Shown here: one piece after another, positions 49,390-60,737 of the stretch
Layout: each line of letters begins with the position of its first letter
Numbering within the stretch: the stretch's first letter is position 1
Source: Gordionus sp. m RMFG-2023
Lineage: Eukaryota; Nematomorpha; Gordioida; Chordodea; Parachordodidae
DNA length: 64,000 nt
Direction: 5' to 3'
NCBI RefSeq assembly: GCF_954871325.1
Contig: NC_088775.1
Coordinates: forward strand, 52,925,561-52,989,560
Notes under the pieces: generated by a model
What the model was told of the DNA's origin: nothing
The model's database searches: none
The model's input: only the letters and a program-made list of their open reading frames with translations
Translations under genes and position numbers: made by a program

Positions 49390-50340
49390 ATGATGTCAGG
49401 AAAAGTACGACAAAAATGGTTTTCTGATGGTACATTTAAATCGTCGCCACCTTTATTTACGCAAATTTATTCAATTCATGGGATTAAAAATAAAAACGTT
49501 TTACCTCTCATATATATATATATTGACCAATAGAAAGGATTATGAAACGTATAAAAGAATATTTACTGTTATAGGTGACAACTTAATATCAACTCCAAAA
49601 AAAATTATGACGGATTTTGAAATGGCCAGTGTAAAAGCTTTCAATGAAGTGTTTCCCAGTTCGCAACGCAAATGTTGCCATTTCCATTTTGGCCAATCCT
49701 TTTGGCGAAACATTCAAAAATATCCAGAAATATATAACAGATGTGGAATTTAATATACAACTTAGAATGATGGTTTGCTTGACATTTGTGCCACCCTTAA
49801 ATGTAGCTGAAACATTTGAATTACTAATAAACTCAGAATTTTTATCTAATAATCAATTGTTACTTCAGCCTCTAATTGAAACTTTTGAAAAAGCTTACGT
49901 TGGTAAAACGTTTGGAAGAGGCAGACTACCTGCTTTGTTTAATATTGAACTATGGAATTGTTAACAATCAACTCTGAACGGGGAAGCGAAAACCAACAAC
50001 GCGGTTGAAGGGTGGCATAGATGCTTTAGTTCCCTACTAACAAGTTACCATCCAAACATGTGAAAATTTAGTTATCTATATATCTATTATTTTAAAATGA
50101 TTTAAAAAGTATAAAGATTTACTAATAAACTATATAATTTATATTCTAGGCTTAAAAAAACAACAAAGGTTGACAGAGTTAAAAATTGTTCAATATTATT
50201 CTGGTGAAACACCCTCTACCACGAGAAAAAAATATCGAAATCTACATGCGAGAATAGTAACAATTGTTTCTGACTTCGAAAATCGATCAAGATTAGATTA
50301 TCTTAAAGGAATCTCTATTAATATAACATTGAATGTTTAA
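49390..50340 (+). pseudogene. MULE (Mutator-like) transposase relic
   Basis: Plus strand: RQKWFSDGTFKSSPPLFTQI (MULE domain start, first Asp), then in another frame LTNRKDYETYKRIF and PKKIMTDFEMASVKAFNEVF (second Asp), KCCHFHFGQSFWRNIQ (zinc-binding-like C..H), then the third-region NGEAKTNNAVEGWHRCF. This is the FLYWCH-associated MULE transposase of invertebrates, which excises and reinserts its own element. After HPNM the usual Trp codon is TGA. A GT-AG intron (about 50072-50150, acceptor TTATATTCTAG) then joins in phase to LKKQQRLTELKIVQYYSGE and the end at about 50338. Two frame changes and the stop make it dead. The N-terminal zinc finger and terminal repeats were not found. Confidence 0.85.
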
Positions 50341-52510
50341 TTTTTTAAAATTCTTATCTACAATAATAAAAATTTTATTTGTTTTTATATAATAGTCTCA
50401 AATTTTTTATATTTGCATTATTTTTTGTGACAAAAATATAGGAAGGTCTACTTTGGTATAAAATTTAGCTAGCTACATACAGATTCATTCATCAAGATAC
50501 AGATTTTATGAGAGTATTTACAAATTCTTTTATATGTGACGTAGTCTTTCTCTACCACATCAATCCCACAATTAAATTTCAAAAATAACTACCTTTCGTC
50601 ATGCATTATAAAATTATTTTAAAACTAATATTCCTAGCCCTTGAGTCATATAGTTGTTTTCCCTTACAAATATGATCATTTTTGATGAGCAACAAAATTA
50701 GAAAAATATTATTATAAAATAACACTCAAGTATTACACTAAAGGGCAAAGTTTAAAACGAGGATTACATTTTCCTTTTATTTATTAAAGCATGTAAATTT
50801 TTTTATATTGGGGTGTATTTGTCCGATGTTTTTTTCCATGGTTATTTTTAACCAGTTTTTGTCCAAATTAGTGATTCTTTTAAAATTTTACACTTCAGTT
50901 ATATATTTCACAAACAAACTATTGGTTTAGACGATATGATATGGCAATGCTCTACTTCCTTCACATATTCAATAAATAAAAAAATCATTTTTTAAAAAAC
51001 TTTTTATAATGAAATTTATTTTGTAAGGATATTTATTCTATATATAAATTAGATATAAAAAAATATGACCTAAAGGGATCTATTAAAATAAGAATACTTG
51101 CTATACCATTTCCTATTTTAACTTAAGAAAAGGACTGAGGAGAATATAATCAGGGGCTTGTATACATATCTATAAATGATAACAACCCTCTCAAAACTTT
51201 TAACCTCCTACCAAATATAAATAATTAAAAAAATAATATACCATTCATCCCTTTCCAATTTTATTCAAATAATGATAATTATTTCATAACTAACTATCCC
51301 CCCTCTAATTTCAATGATACTCCTTTAATGAGTTCGCAGTTCAAGTTACGATATTGACCTTGATATAAAAATTTGGGAAAAAATTGGTTGAATTAATTTT
51401 GTTATATTATAGCTCTAAAATTCCTTAAGGTTATTAATTATTTAAATATTGGCATTTGGTTAACTTTTTTTAATATTTGATTTGATAACAATGTAATTGA
51501 GCTTGGGTGGCTTCATGTCATGTCATGAATAATAAAAATAAAACTAAAATTAAAATACTCATTTTTTTTGGTTATATTTTTTTAAAAATTATTTTTATTT
51601 TTTTTACGTCATTAAAAATAATCTAATTTTTTTTATTAAACAATAGCTCACTAAAAAATTTTACAATTTATAAAATGAGAAAATTGAATAAGACACAGAC
51701 AGACACCTATTTAATCAATTGAAATATAGCCACATTTTATAATTATTTTTTATTATCCTTCATTTATATACTTTTTTCAAAATTTAGAAAATGTTTCTAA
51801 CAAACCCCCACCCCTTCATCCTTGTCGTGGTAAAATATGTAAGAGTAAATAAATAAACACTCCATTTTGCCCTGGTTTCCCGATATTGGAATATCTTTAT
51901 TTTCTTAATTTGGAACATTTTTCTATTTATTTTCAAAAAATACTGATTTTTTTAAAAAAAATAATAAGTAAAAGTGCTTACAAATTGAGTAGAAGCGTTT
52001 AGCGGTGTTTTCATAAAACCGCTGTGATTTAAATTGAAATGATATTATTAATGATGAAAACTATTTTACGTTTTTTAATTTTTATATTGTTTAGTTAGAC
52101 TTGTGAAATCAGCAAAAATAAAAACTAAAATAACTGAAGATCTAATGATTTATATCCATAATTTATTCTTCATAAATATTACAAATTTATGTAATCCAAT
52201 AGAATATTTTGAAATTTTCTTTTGATAAATCATAACTTTGCAGTTATTTCTATTTATTAAAATACGAAAAGAAGAAAAAGGAGAGATCAAAATATTCAAA
52301 TGAATTAGTTACTATTATATCAGAAATTTATATCGATGTGCATTATCTAAAAATTGTAATTAGGAGGTATTAATTATCAGTAAAATCATCTATAATTTTT
52401 AAAAATAATCTGAGAAAATCAATAAAAAATTCTTAGCTTTCAGTATATTTTTTTATCTAGATTGGAAAATAAGTATTTCATTTAAATGACATAAAAACAC
52501 TTTAAAATTT
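50341..52510. other. AT-rich spacer, nothing recognised
   Basis: No gene, terminus or clear repeat was found in this stretch. Confidence 0.5.
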
Positions 52511-52515
52511 TATGT

Positions 52516-52534
52516 GGGGGGGGGGGGGGGGGGG
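52516..52534. repeat. Homopolymer run of 19 G
   Basis: An uninterrupted G run in strongly AT-rich DNA; length may be unreliable in the assembly. Confidence 0.8.
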
Positions 52535-52735
52535 TTAAAATATTCTGGTAAAAACTTAACCCAAAATGTCCCCTCCATATTTACAACCATGAGTGAGTGA
52601 GACCAGAAAGACTAATATATTTTCTATCACATCAGATAGAGGTTACATGCTTATTAAAAACAATACGTAATAAAAAATTCTTAAAACATTCGCGTTTATG
52701 ATTTAAGAAACTAATATATCAATTTCACTTAAAAT

Positions 52736-53331
52736 GAATTCGCAATTTTCGCGGTCATGCGCTCGCTATAATAATTTCGCGCAAATACATTCGCGGTAGA
52801 AAATTCGCTATAAATGGTTCGCGATTAAAGTTTCGCTATAACGAGTTCGCGATCAAAGTTTCGCTAAAATGTATTCGCTCTAAAGTATTCGAGGTTTAGG
52901 TTTCGCGGAAATAAACTATAATGAGTTCGCGATCAAAGTTTCGCCAAAATGTATTTGCTATAAAGTATTCGCGGTTAAAGTTTCGCGAAAATAAATTCGC
53001 TATAACGAGTTCGCGATAAAAGTTTCGCTAAAATGTATTCGCTATAAAGTATTCGCAGTTAAGGTTTCGCTGAAATAAATTCGCTATAACGAGTTCGCGA
53101 TCAAAGTTTCGCTAGAATGTATTCGCTATAAAGTATTCGCGGTTAAGGTTTCGCGGAAATAAACTAGCGATAATAAGTTCGCGATATTGTCTTCGCTATA
53201 AATGTTTCGCGGAAAAAAATTTGCGGAATTGGTTTCGCGATATTACCTTCGCTATAAAATTCCTTCGCGATAAACGACATTCGCGATAAAAGTTTCGCGA
53301 AAAAGTGTTTCGCGATAAAAGTTTCGCGGAA
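52736..53331. repeat. CpG-dense TTCGC minisatellite
   Basis: TTCGC or TTCGCG occurs about every 13-15 bases for ~600 bases, separated by AT-rich linkers (ATAAAG, ATCAAAG, AAAATGTA). A higher-order unit of about 83 bases beginning GAGTTCGCGAT is seen near 52844, 52925, 53008 and 53091. Both arms of TTCGCGAA palindromes occur. No reading frame or family was recognised. Confidence 0.9.
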
Positions 53332-53445
53332 TTGACCTGATACGGACTAATTTAATTGCTAAAGTTTTTAGTCGATTTTTTCTACTAAAACTATTAGTTA
53401 GTCGTCTGTTAGTCGACTAAATTTAGTCGATTAACAACACTACTA
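53332..53445. mobile_element. hAT right terminus, ...AACAACACTA, with TTAGTCGACTAA palindrome
   Basis: It ends GATTAACAACACTA, the reverse complement of TAGTGTTGTTAATC. Just inside are TTAGTCGACTAA and related AGTCGA motifs. The facing left end was not identified; the TTCGC array adjoins it. Confidence 0.6.
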
Positions 53446-53724
53446 ATTTGCATAGTTTTTCGCCAATTTTTCAAGACAAGATCAGACCATAATAAAACAC
53501 TATTAAATTTGATAATAAAAATTTAAATAATGGAAATTATCTTTCAAAAATAAAACTTTTATGATTGTTTATAGCAATATTTTATTATTATAAATAAATA
53601 TAAATAAAATTTAATGGTGCCAGCCAGGCCAAACGGCAAAAAAAGTAAGAAAAAGATTTAATATTATTTTTTTTGGAAGTAAATAATAATAATATTTATT
53701 CATATTTCATTTGCATATTATAAC

Positions 53725-53885
53725 TAGTGTTGTTAAAAAGTTGAGTTCTTACGACTTGCGACTCGAGTCGTAGTCGTAAAAAACGGTTCCGACTCAAGCC
53801 GATCAAGGAGCCGCATGAGTCGGCTCTCTTAGTCGGCTCACTTAGTCAGCTCGCTTATTCGGCTCACTTAGTCGGCTCAGAGGGT
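53725..53885. mobile_element. hAT left terminus, TAGTGTTGTTAAAAAG, with 13-base tandem repeats
   Basis: TAGTGTTGTTAAAAAG is followed by the palindrome CGACTCGAGTCG and, at about 53820-53880, four and a half copies of CGGCTCACTTAGT. It points rightward; the opposite end was not found before the satellite and LTR element. Confidence 0.65.
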
Positions 53886-54490
53886 AGCTTGAGTTTATTT
53901 TAAATTTAGAGCCAAAAATTATTTTTATGTTATTGAGAAATTTTAAATAATAATGTAGAATTTTATTTATTTATTTTTAGTGAAATAATTTATTTTATTT
54001 ATATTTTATTTAATGCAAATAATATGTTTTGATTATAACAAAAATGGATTTATTTATTTGATTTTTTTTTTTAAATAAAAAAAAATTAATATTTTTGAAC
54101 TAAAAATTTTAAGCAAAAAATATTTTTTGAAGTACAAAAATATTTTTGAAACATATTTTGCTGATTTTTTGATGAAATTTTATTCATTTGTTTTTTTATT
54201 CTTTTCTTAATTATATCATAAATAAATAATCTTTTAGGTCAAATCTTCTATAGTTTTTTTATATTATTTTTATAAATATATCTATATTTTAAGTTTATTA
54301 TTAGAGGTGGCTTTTTCTAAATAATTTTTTTATAAATATATTTATATTTTAAGAATATTAAAAGAGGTGGTTTTTCTTTTTCTAAATAATTTTTTTCTAA
54401 ATAATTTTTTCCTAAATATATCTATATTTTAAGTATATTAAAAGAGGAAATTTTTCTAAATAATTTTTTTATAAATATTTATGTCAATAA
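53886..54490. other. AT-rich stretch with short tandem repeats
   Basis: At about 54230-54480 three to four degenerate units (TAAATATATCTATATTTTAAG, AGAGG, TTTTTCTAAATAA) follow one another. No coding signal. Confidence 0.5.
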
Positions 54491-54605
54491 TGCGACAATT
54501 GTCATATGCGTTATTTTTTAAGATTTTTGAAATTTTTGGACACAAAAAGGTTATAATATAATTTATATTGTAAAGATATTATTGTTCTAATATGTATAAA
54601 ATATA
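54491..54605. repeat. Single unit of the GACAATTGTC satellite, left of the LTR element
   Basis: GACAATTGTCAT at 54494, then AAGATTTTTGAAATTTTTGGAC, matches the units at 60.9-61.4 kb. The LTR element therefore lies within this array. Confidence 0.65.
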
Positions 54606-54940
54606 TATATATATAAGCCTCAAATGTCAATCAGATAGATTGTAGACATCTGATTGGAGAAAAAAAAATATTAATTATTATAATTATATATTTTTTTGAA
54701 GATATATTTTTTTGAATTATTCATCATTTTAAAAATTTTGTAAAATTTAAAAAGAAAAAATATAATTATTATGAATTTATTTTTTCGATATATTTTTTGA
54801 TTGAAAATATTTTTTTTGTTTTTAATGAGTACGAAATAAAGTTTTTAAAGATTGTAAAATTCGGGAATCCAAGGATTAAAATTGTACCAATAAGGAAAAT
54901 ATATTCAGGAATCAAAAGATTTTGTGTTAATACTTAAAAA
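54606..54940 (+). repeat. 5' LTR of the Ty3/gypsy fossil
   Basis: It matches 60355-60730. It begins at or just before a TATA-like TATATATAAG, followed by a hairpin (54627-54657), and ends TACTTAAAAA. It seems to lack most of a U3, so the true left end may be lost. Confidence 0.8.
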
Positions 54941-54944
54941 GTGT

Positions 54945-54972
54945 TGACCGTACTCCCAGGATTCGAACCTGG
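54945..54972 (+). promoter_or_regulatory. Extended primer-binding site, complementary to a tRNA 3' end and full T arm
   Basis: Four bases after the 5' LTR, the sequence is the complement of a tRNA 3' end: TGA for CCA (one mismatch), one discriminator base, a 7-base acceptor strand (CGTACTC) and then the whole 17-base T arm (CCAGG-ATTCGAA-CCTGG). Similarity to a tRNA stops there; no anticodon arm or A box follows. The position and the boundary support a primer-binding site, not a tRNA gene. The primer tRNA was not identified. Confidence 0.75.
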
Positions 54973-55209
54973 AAATTCAAGGGTATTCATTATTTTAAGG
55001 TAAAAAAAAACTCCTTTTTATTTTACATATTATATGTTACCTTAGGACACAACGCAATAATAACGTTTTTGTTGTTTGATTTTTTTTTTTGAATTTTAAT
55101 TAACAAAATAGTTTGAAAATTTTTTTTTAGGTTAGTTCGATTAACACCCAGGCTTTATAATATAATATAACTTTTTGTGATAACGTAATTTTAAATTTCG
55201 TAATATGCG

Positions 55210-55985
55210 ATGGTTGTGTATTTCGATAAGTATTCTGAGCCTACTTTTATTAATAAAATTGCCGTCTTTAAGGATATGGGTTATAAAATATTGTATCAGA
55301 ACCTTAATGAATTGGATATAGGTCATCACTTAGTTACATTAGAATTAATAATAATTCTATATTTAATATATATACTTTTGAAATTTTTATGTGGAAAATG
55401 TACTTTGGTTGCGACCAAGGTATATGGTAATTGGAAAAAGGACACTCTGGTGTCTGTTAATTGTTTTAAGAGAATTTCGGACTTGGAAAGTAGTTTAAAT
55501 GGAATTTTAAATGAAATCAAGAACGGCAAACCAGGAATGGTTGAAACGATGAAAGATAATAACGATGATCGTTTGGAATTTGTGGAGAGATCAGTGGTTA
55601 TCCTCCAGGAATTAAAAGATATAAAAGAATCTATTAAAGATATTTATAGTGATGTATCCAGGTTGATTATTATGAATAATCAGGGTATAGGAAGCAATTC
55701 GGTGATGGAATTATTTCGAATGGAAAGAGTTTTCCAAAGATTATTGCTGACATAATTTGTAATAGGTGCGGTTACAAGGGTCATTATTCTAAAACCTGTA
55801 TTGTAAAGGAACAGAATTTTAGAATGGGTTTTCCATTGCAAAGATCTAGTGGAGAAAATTCCAATGTAAGGAAGATTTCAGGCCTAGATGTAAATAAAGT
55901 TGATTCGTTGAAATTTGGATGGGTCTCGTATATGTTTTAAATGTAAAGAGACGGGACATATAGCTATAAATTGTGATTTACACTG
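55210..55985 (+). pseudogene. gag region of the Ty3/gypsy fossil with CCHC boxes
   Basis: A 181-residue frame at 55210-55755, helix-rich and without recognisable motifs, is followed by two zinc-knuckle motifs, CNRCGYKGHYSKTC (about 55758) and CFKCKETGHIAINC (about 55927). Two CCHC boxes are characteristic of nucleocapsid regions. The region is broken. Confidence 0.75.
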
Positions 55986-56176
55986 ACTATATGATAGCAA
56001 ATGTAATCATATAGCAGTTAGAATACAGGGAAATAAAAATTTTAAGAAAGTATACTATAATAATAAAAAGAGATGGGATTCTCATAATTTTAATGGTTTT
56101 AATGAAAATGTTTGTTATCATGAAGATATAGTTAAAACGGTTGATTATAGTTTTAATGTGAATATAATGAAAAATA

Positions 56177-56830
56177 ATGCTTTTATGGGAAAAATTTCCT
56201 GGTAGCATTGTGAAATATACAAATAGAAAAAATGTCGATAATTTTAAATGGGAGAATTATCCTCGGGATATTATTAAAAAATATAGTTATATTAGTAAAA
56301 AGCCTCGAAATTCCGAGTTGAATTTAGGAGGAAATTTAAATTCTAATGAAATGCATATTTCAGAGGAAATATATAGCGATCAGCCCCTTAAAACTTGTGA
56401 AATTTTAAGGACTGATGGAATAAATAGACTGGATCAATGTCCTAGGGTTAACTTGAGAATTGACTGCTGGTATATTGATATGCTATTTGACACTGGTGGG
56501 AGCATTTCGATAATGTCTTGTGAAAATTTTTATAAATATTGGCCTAATGGCGTGATTATTAAGGAAAATATGTGTTTAAAACAGTTCGATGGTTCTGAAA
56601 TTGAGGTTTTGGGTAAAACTCAATGGTATGTGGTTTTTAATGATACTATCATAAGTTTAGATTTATGGATAGTAGGAAAAGCCGTGGAAACTATTATGGG
56701 GTGGGATTGGATTACCACAATTGGACCCTATAATAATTATTGGAATTTATTTATTATTGATAGCGAATTGGCTAGTGATAATGTTAAAAGAAAATTAATG
56801 ACGGATAATATCCGAAGTGAACTTCAGTAG
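56177..56830 (+). pseudogene. Aspartic protease region of the Ty3/gypsy fossil
   Basis: It carries the retropepsin signature MLFDTGGSISIMS (about 56480-56520) and, about 70 residues on, IMGWDWITTIG, which resembles the ALIGxDxL region of such proteases. Part of the same fossil. Confidence 0.8.
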
Positions 56831-56844
56831 GGATATCTAAATTA

Positions 56845-57696
56845 TTGAACGATGGAAATAGGATTGTCGTTAGTAATAATTTTATTGAAATTCCCGAAAA
56901 GGTAGGGATCAGTTCTGATCATACAGAAATAAATGGTAAAATTGATAGGGATCAATTTATGGAAATTGAAATCAATGGATTAAAAAAGATCGATCTGGCT
57001 ATACCTATTTTGTTTAGAAAATATGGTATAATTTTTGAAGAAAAATTAGGACGTTTAAATGATTATCAAGTAGAAGTTAAACTTAAAGAGGGTTTTTCAC
57101 CCATCTTTTTGGCTTGCCGAAGAGTTCCTTTTGAGTGGAAAAGGGAAATCGATGAAGAATTGGATCAATGGGTTAGAGATGGCATCATTATTCCTGTGGA
57201 ATATAGTGAGTGGGCCACACCATTGGTACCTGTTAGAAAATCGAATGGAAAGTTAAGGCTATGTGCTGATTTCCGTGTAACCTTAAATAGATGGGTAGTG
57301 GAGGTAAAATATCCATTGCCTAGGATTGAGGAGATTTTGGCCAGTTTAAAAGGTGCCAAGTATTTTCCCAAAGTTGATTTTTCTTCGGCTTATTTGCAAT
57401 TGCCTTTGAAAGAAGAAATTCATAAATTATTTACTATAACGACTCCGAAAGGATTATTTGCCTTTTGTAGGCTACCGTTTGGATTAAGTGTGTCAGCGCC
57501 GATATTTCAGCGCACTATAGCATCCGTTTTCCAGGGCCTGGAAGGAGTTTATTATTATATGGATGATGTGTTGGTGACTGCTATAACACCAGAGCAACAT
57601 AATCAACGTTTGGAAGAGGTTTTCAAGCGGATTCGTGATAAGGGTCTGAGGGCCAGCAAGGAAAAGAGTGTTCTTGGGGTAACGGAAGTTATCTAA
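56845..57696 (+). pseudogene. Reverse transcriptase region of the Ty3/gypsy fossil
   Basis: RT motifs appear in order: the KLRLCADFR region, KVDFSSAYLQLPL, FCRLPFGLSVSAPIFQR and the active site YYYMDDVLV. This is the Ty3/gypsy arrangement. Part of a broken element. Confidence 0.9.
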
Positions 57697-57717
57697 TTAG
57701 GACATCGGACAAATGGA

Positions 57718-58260
57718 ATGGAGGTGAAACCTCTGGAAAAAAATTTAAAAAATATAACAAATATGAATCCGCCAACCAATAAAGCGGAATTGCAATCATT
57801 TTTGGGTATGGTAAATTATTATCATCGTTTTGTGGAGGATTTTGCAAAAGTGGCATCTCCATTGTATGGTTTATTAAAAAAAGGCGTTCATTTTGTGTAG
57901 AAAATTGAACAGAAAAATGCTTTTGATATTTTAAAAGGAAAGATTGGTGAGGAACCGATTTTGGTATGTTTTAACAATGATTTAGAGATCATATTGGCAG
58001 TTGATGCATCCAACAAGGGGGTTGGAGGTGCATTGTTACATTTAATGGATGGTGTGGAAAGACCCATCATATTTTTTTCGAGAGTTTAAAGGGAAGTGGA
58101 AACTAGATATTCGGTTATTGAACAAGAAGCCCTAGCGGTTATCTTTGGATTAACCAAATGTCCTGAATATTTGATCGGTAAAAGATTTATAATTTACACG
58201 GGTCAAGCCGTTAATTCATTTATTTAAAAAAGATAATAAAGAGTTAATGCTGTCTCCCCG
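57718..58260 (+). pseudogene. RT thumb and RNase H region of the Ty3/gypsy fossil
   Basis: It contains LQSFLGMVNYYHRFVEDFAK (the link between RT and RNase H), then LAVDASNKGVGGALLH and FFSRV, matching RNase H of gypsy elements. Broken. Confidence 0.8.
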
Positions 58261-58269
58261 GTTGCAACG

Positions 58270-59352
58270 TTGGTGTTACTGGTGGGAAGTTTTAATGTGG
58301 AAATCAGATATCGCAGGGGCAAGAAAAATTGTTTGCCTAATATTTTATCTAGGTTAGGATCCAGTGAAGGGGATCTTGACGGTAACAAAAGTATAATGGT
58401 GAATGAAGACAGGGTATTAATTTGTTCTTTATCATATACGTTAAAGGGTGGTCCTACGATTTGGGAGGATCTTAAAAGCAATACCTTAAGGGATAAGGAA
58501 TTGGGTCGAATAAATTATTTTTGACGGGACAAGAGCCGTGGAAAAATAGTAGTAAAGTTTATAAAAAGATTGAAAAGGAATTGTCCATAGTGGATGATTG
58601 TTTGATGCGGGGTAATAGAGCCGTAATTCCGTTGAAATTACGGAGTAAAATTGTACGATTGTTGCATGCAGGACATCAGGGTCGAGATTTGGGCTCGTGA
58701 GTATGTATGGTGGCCTGGAATGAGCAATGATATTGAAAAGATTATGAGGAGTTGTGTTCCATGTAATTCGTGTGCCGCTATGCCCCGGAAGGAAATAGGC
58801 AGTTATTGGCCGAGACCTGAAAAGCCGTGGGAGCGTATTCACGTGGATTTCTTTGACTTAAACAAGAAGTCGTATTTTTTAGTTGTTGATGCATATTCTA
58901 AGTGGATTGAATATGAAGAAGTTCATGGATTAACCACTAGAATTGTTATCAAATTATCACAAAGGTTATGGGCTAGATTTGGGATTCCAAAGACAATAGT
59001 GTCTGATGGAGGTCCGGCCTTTGTAAGTGAAAGTTTCAGAGATTTTTGTAATGCATTGGAAATTAAACACGTATTAGCTCCACCATATCATCCCAGTTCC
59101 AATGGACAGGCGGAGAGAATGGTAGCTATCGTGAAAAATTGGATTAAAAAGGCCAAACAAGAAAGTAATGATGTTTGGATGGCCCATTTATATTATAATA
59201 ATTCCAGAAACCGAGTGGGAATTACTCCGGTGGAGTTATTTTTGGGAAGAAGGACCAGAATGCCGTTGGATTTCTTAAAATCCAAAGATGAAGCGGGTGT
59301 ACCTTCGGTTGATAGGATTGTAATAAAATATCCTGTGGGGAGAATTATATAG
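58270..59352 (+). pseudogene. Integrase region of the Ty3/gypsy fossil
   Basis: An N-terminal zinc-binding region (LLHAGHQG, then CVPCNSC) precedes the catalytic core with HVDFFDL, IVSDGGPAFVSE and PYHPSSNGQAERMV, the D,D(35)E pattern. Integrase after RNase H places the element in Ty3/gypsy, not Ty1/copia. Broken. Confidence 0.88.
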
Positions 59353-60354
59353 GCCTGTTTGTTTGATAACAAAGGGAAGAAATGGGAAAAGGTCGTATAG
59401 TAGAAAACCTTGGTTCCAAATTAAATGAAATTTTGCTAATAAATGGAATTACGGTAATCAGACATAATGATCACGTAAGGTTAGGAGAAAGTAAGAAAGG
59501 ATAAAGATAATATGGAAATGCTTAAATATTAATCTTATCTGATTATTTTTCCAGAATCTTAGAGTATTGGAATCATATAGCATAATATAAGATGAATAAT
59601 GAAAATTTATTGTAGTAATATAGCATAATATGTTAAATATGAATAATGAAAATATTGATTCTTTTGGGATACTCTGATAACGATACTTGCTTAGTATTGG
59701 GAGTAAGATACTATCATAAAGATAGGGGTAGGCTTATTTGTGATTAAGTGTTAATGGAATCCATTAAAGGATGCTTAATTGAAACTTTGAAAAGCCTGGA
59801 AAATAAAGGGATTTTATATTTCGGAGGGAGAACTCAACATCCTATAATTATACGAGCAGTTGTTTTTTTTTTCAAGGAAAGTAGAGAAAAAGTTAATAAA
59901 AAATGTAAATTTTTGTGATGGATGGTCAGTGGAAAAAGAAAAAGAAAGTTATGTTTTTTTGTTTTCACGGACGGTTTACTTTGATGTTGCTATGGTTATA
60001 AAGAAAAAAAATTCAAATTGTGTTAGACAATAAAAAGACTATAAACTTTGACCTTATGGTTGAACTAAGACTATAAACTTTGACCTTGTGATTGAACCAA
60101 TGGGATTCGCAAAAGTGAGAAGACAATTCTGGAAAAATTTTCGGTCGTTTCAATTGATGTTATGGAGGGCCAGCGTTATTCAGATCAAGCCAACGATTAA
60201 ATGCTGACTATCGTTATTCAAGTCAAGCCTGCAATCGCATGATGATTATCGGTACAACTAGTAATCAAGCTCAAGAGTATATAAATATGGAGTAAAAAGG
60301 GACAACTGGATATCCGTATTTTTCCTTATGAATACATTCTAAAGAAAAAAATTC
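59353..60354 (+). other. Non-coding 3' region of the Ty3/gypsy fossil
   Basis: No ORF. A purine tract at about 59931-59948 (GGAAAAAGAAAAAGAAAG) and another just before the 3' repeat (about 60341-60350) are both candidate polypurine tracts. There is a 32-base tandem duplication at 60037-60100 and a degenerate ~40-base duplication at 60165-60245. None of this region is found at the 5' end. Confidence 0.55.
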
Positions 60355-60730
60355 TCTATATATAAGCCTCAAATGTCAATCAGATGGATTGTAGCCATCT
60401 GATTGGAGAAAAAAAATTATTATTATTTAATGTAAAAAAAATAATAATTATTATAATAATATATTTTTTGAAGATATATTTTTTTGAATTATTCATCATT
60501 TTAAAAATTTTGTAAAATTTAAAAAGAAAAAATATAATTATTATGAATGTATTTTTTCGATATATTTTTTGATTGAAAATATTTTTTTTGTTTTTAATGA
60601 GTACGAAATAAAGTTTTTAAAGAGTGTAAAATTCGGAAAATATATTCAGGAATCCAAGGATTAAAATTGTACCAATTCGGAAAATATATTCAGGAATCAA
60701 AAGATTATTTTTTGTGTTAATACTTAAAAA
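60355..60730 (+). repeat. 3' LTR of the Ty3/gypsy fossil
   Basis: It matches the 5' LTR, with a short AT-rich insertion and a small internal duplication. TATATATAAG at about 60356 is followed by a 12-base-pair stem-loop at 60376-60406. Confidence 0.8.
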
Positions 60731-60737
60731 ATTATAT

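Larger units (their letters stand above)
54606..60730 (+). mobile_element. Ty3/gypsy LTR retrotransposon fossil, ~6.1 kb
   Basis: A plus-strand element with terminal direct repeats (54606-54940 and 60355-60730), an adjoining primer-binding site, gag, two CCHC-box regions, protease, reverse transcriptase, RNase H and integrase in the Ty3/gypsy order (integrase last). The internal motifs resemble the Mag/K02A2.6-like group. The reading frames are broken in several places, so it looks inactive. By eye the two repeats differ by about five substitutions over ~330 aligned bases plus a few indels, suggesting a moderately recent insertion. It lies in a ~118-base satellite. No target duplication was fixed. 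Confidence 0.88.

Noticed and set aside
52736-53331. A coding repeat protein or CpG-island promoter
   Set aside because: The ~14-base spacing does not keep a reading frame and no gene starts nearby; it is better described as a minisatellite.
54945-54972. A tRNA gene on the minus strand
   Set aside because: Only the T arm and 3' acceptor strand are present; no A box, anticodon arm or matching 5' acceptor strand. Its place directly after the LTR makes a primer-binding site more likely.
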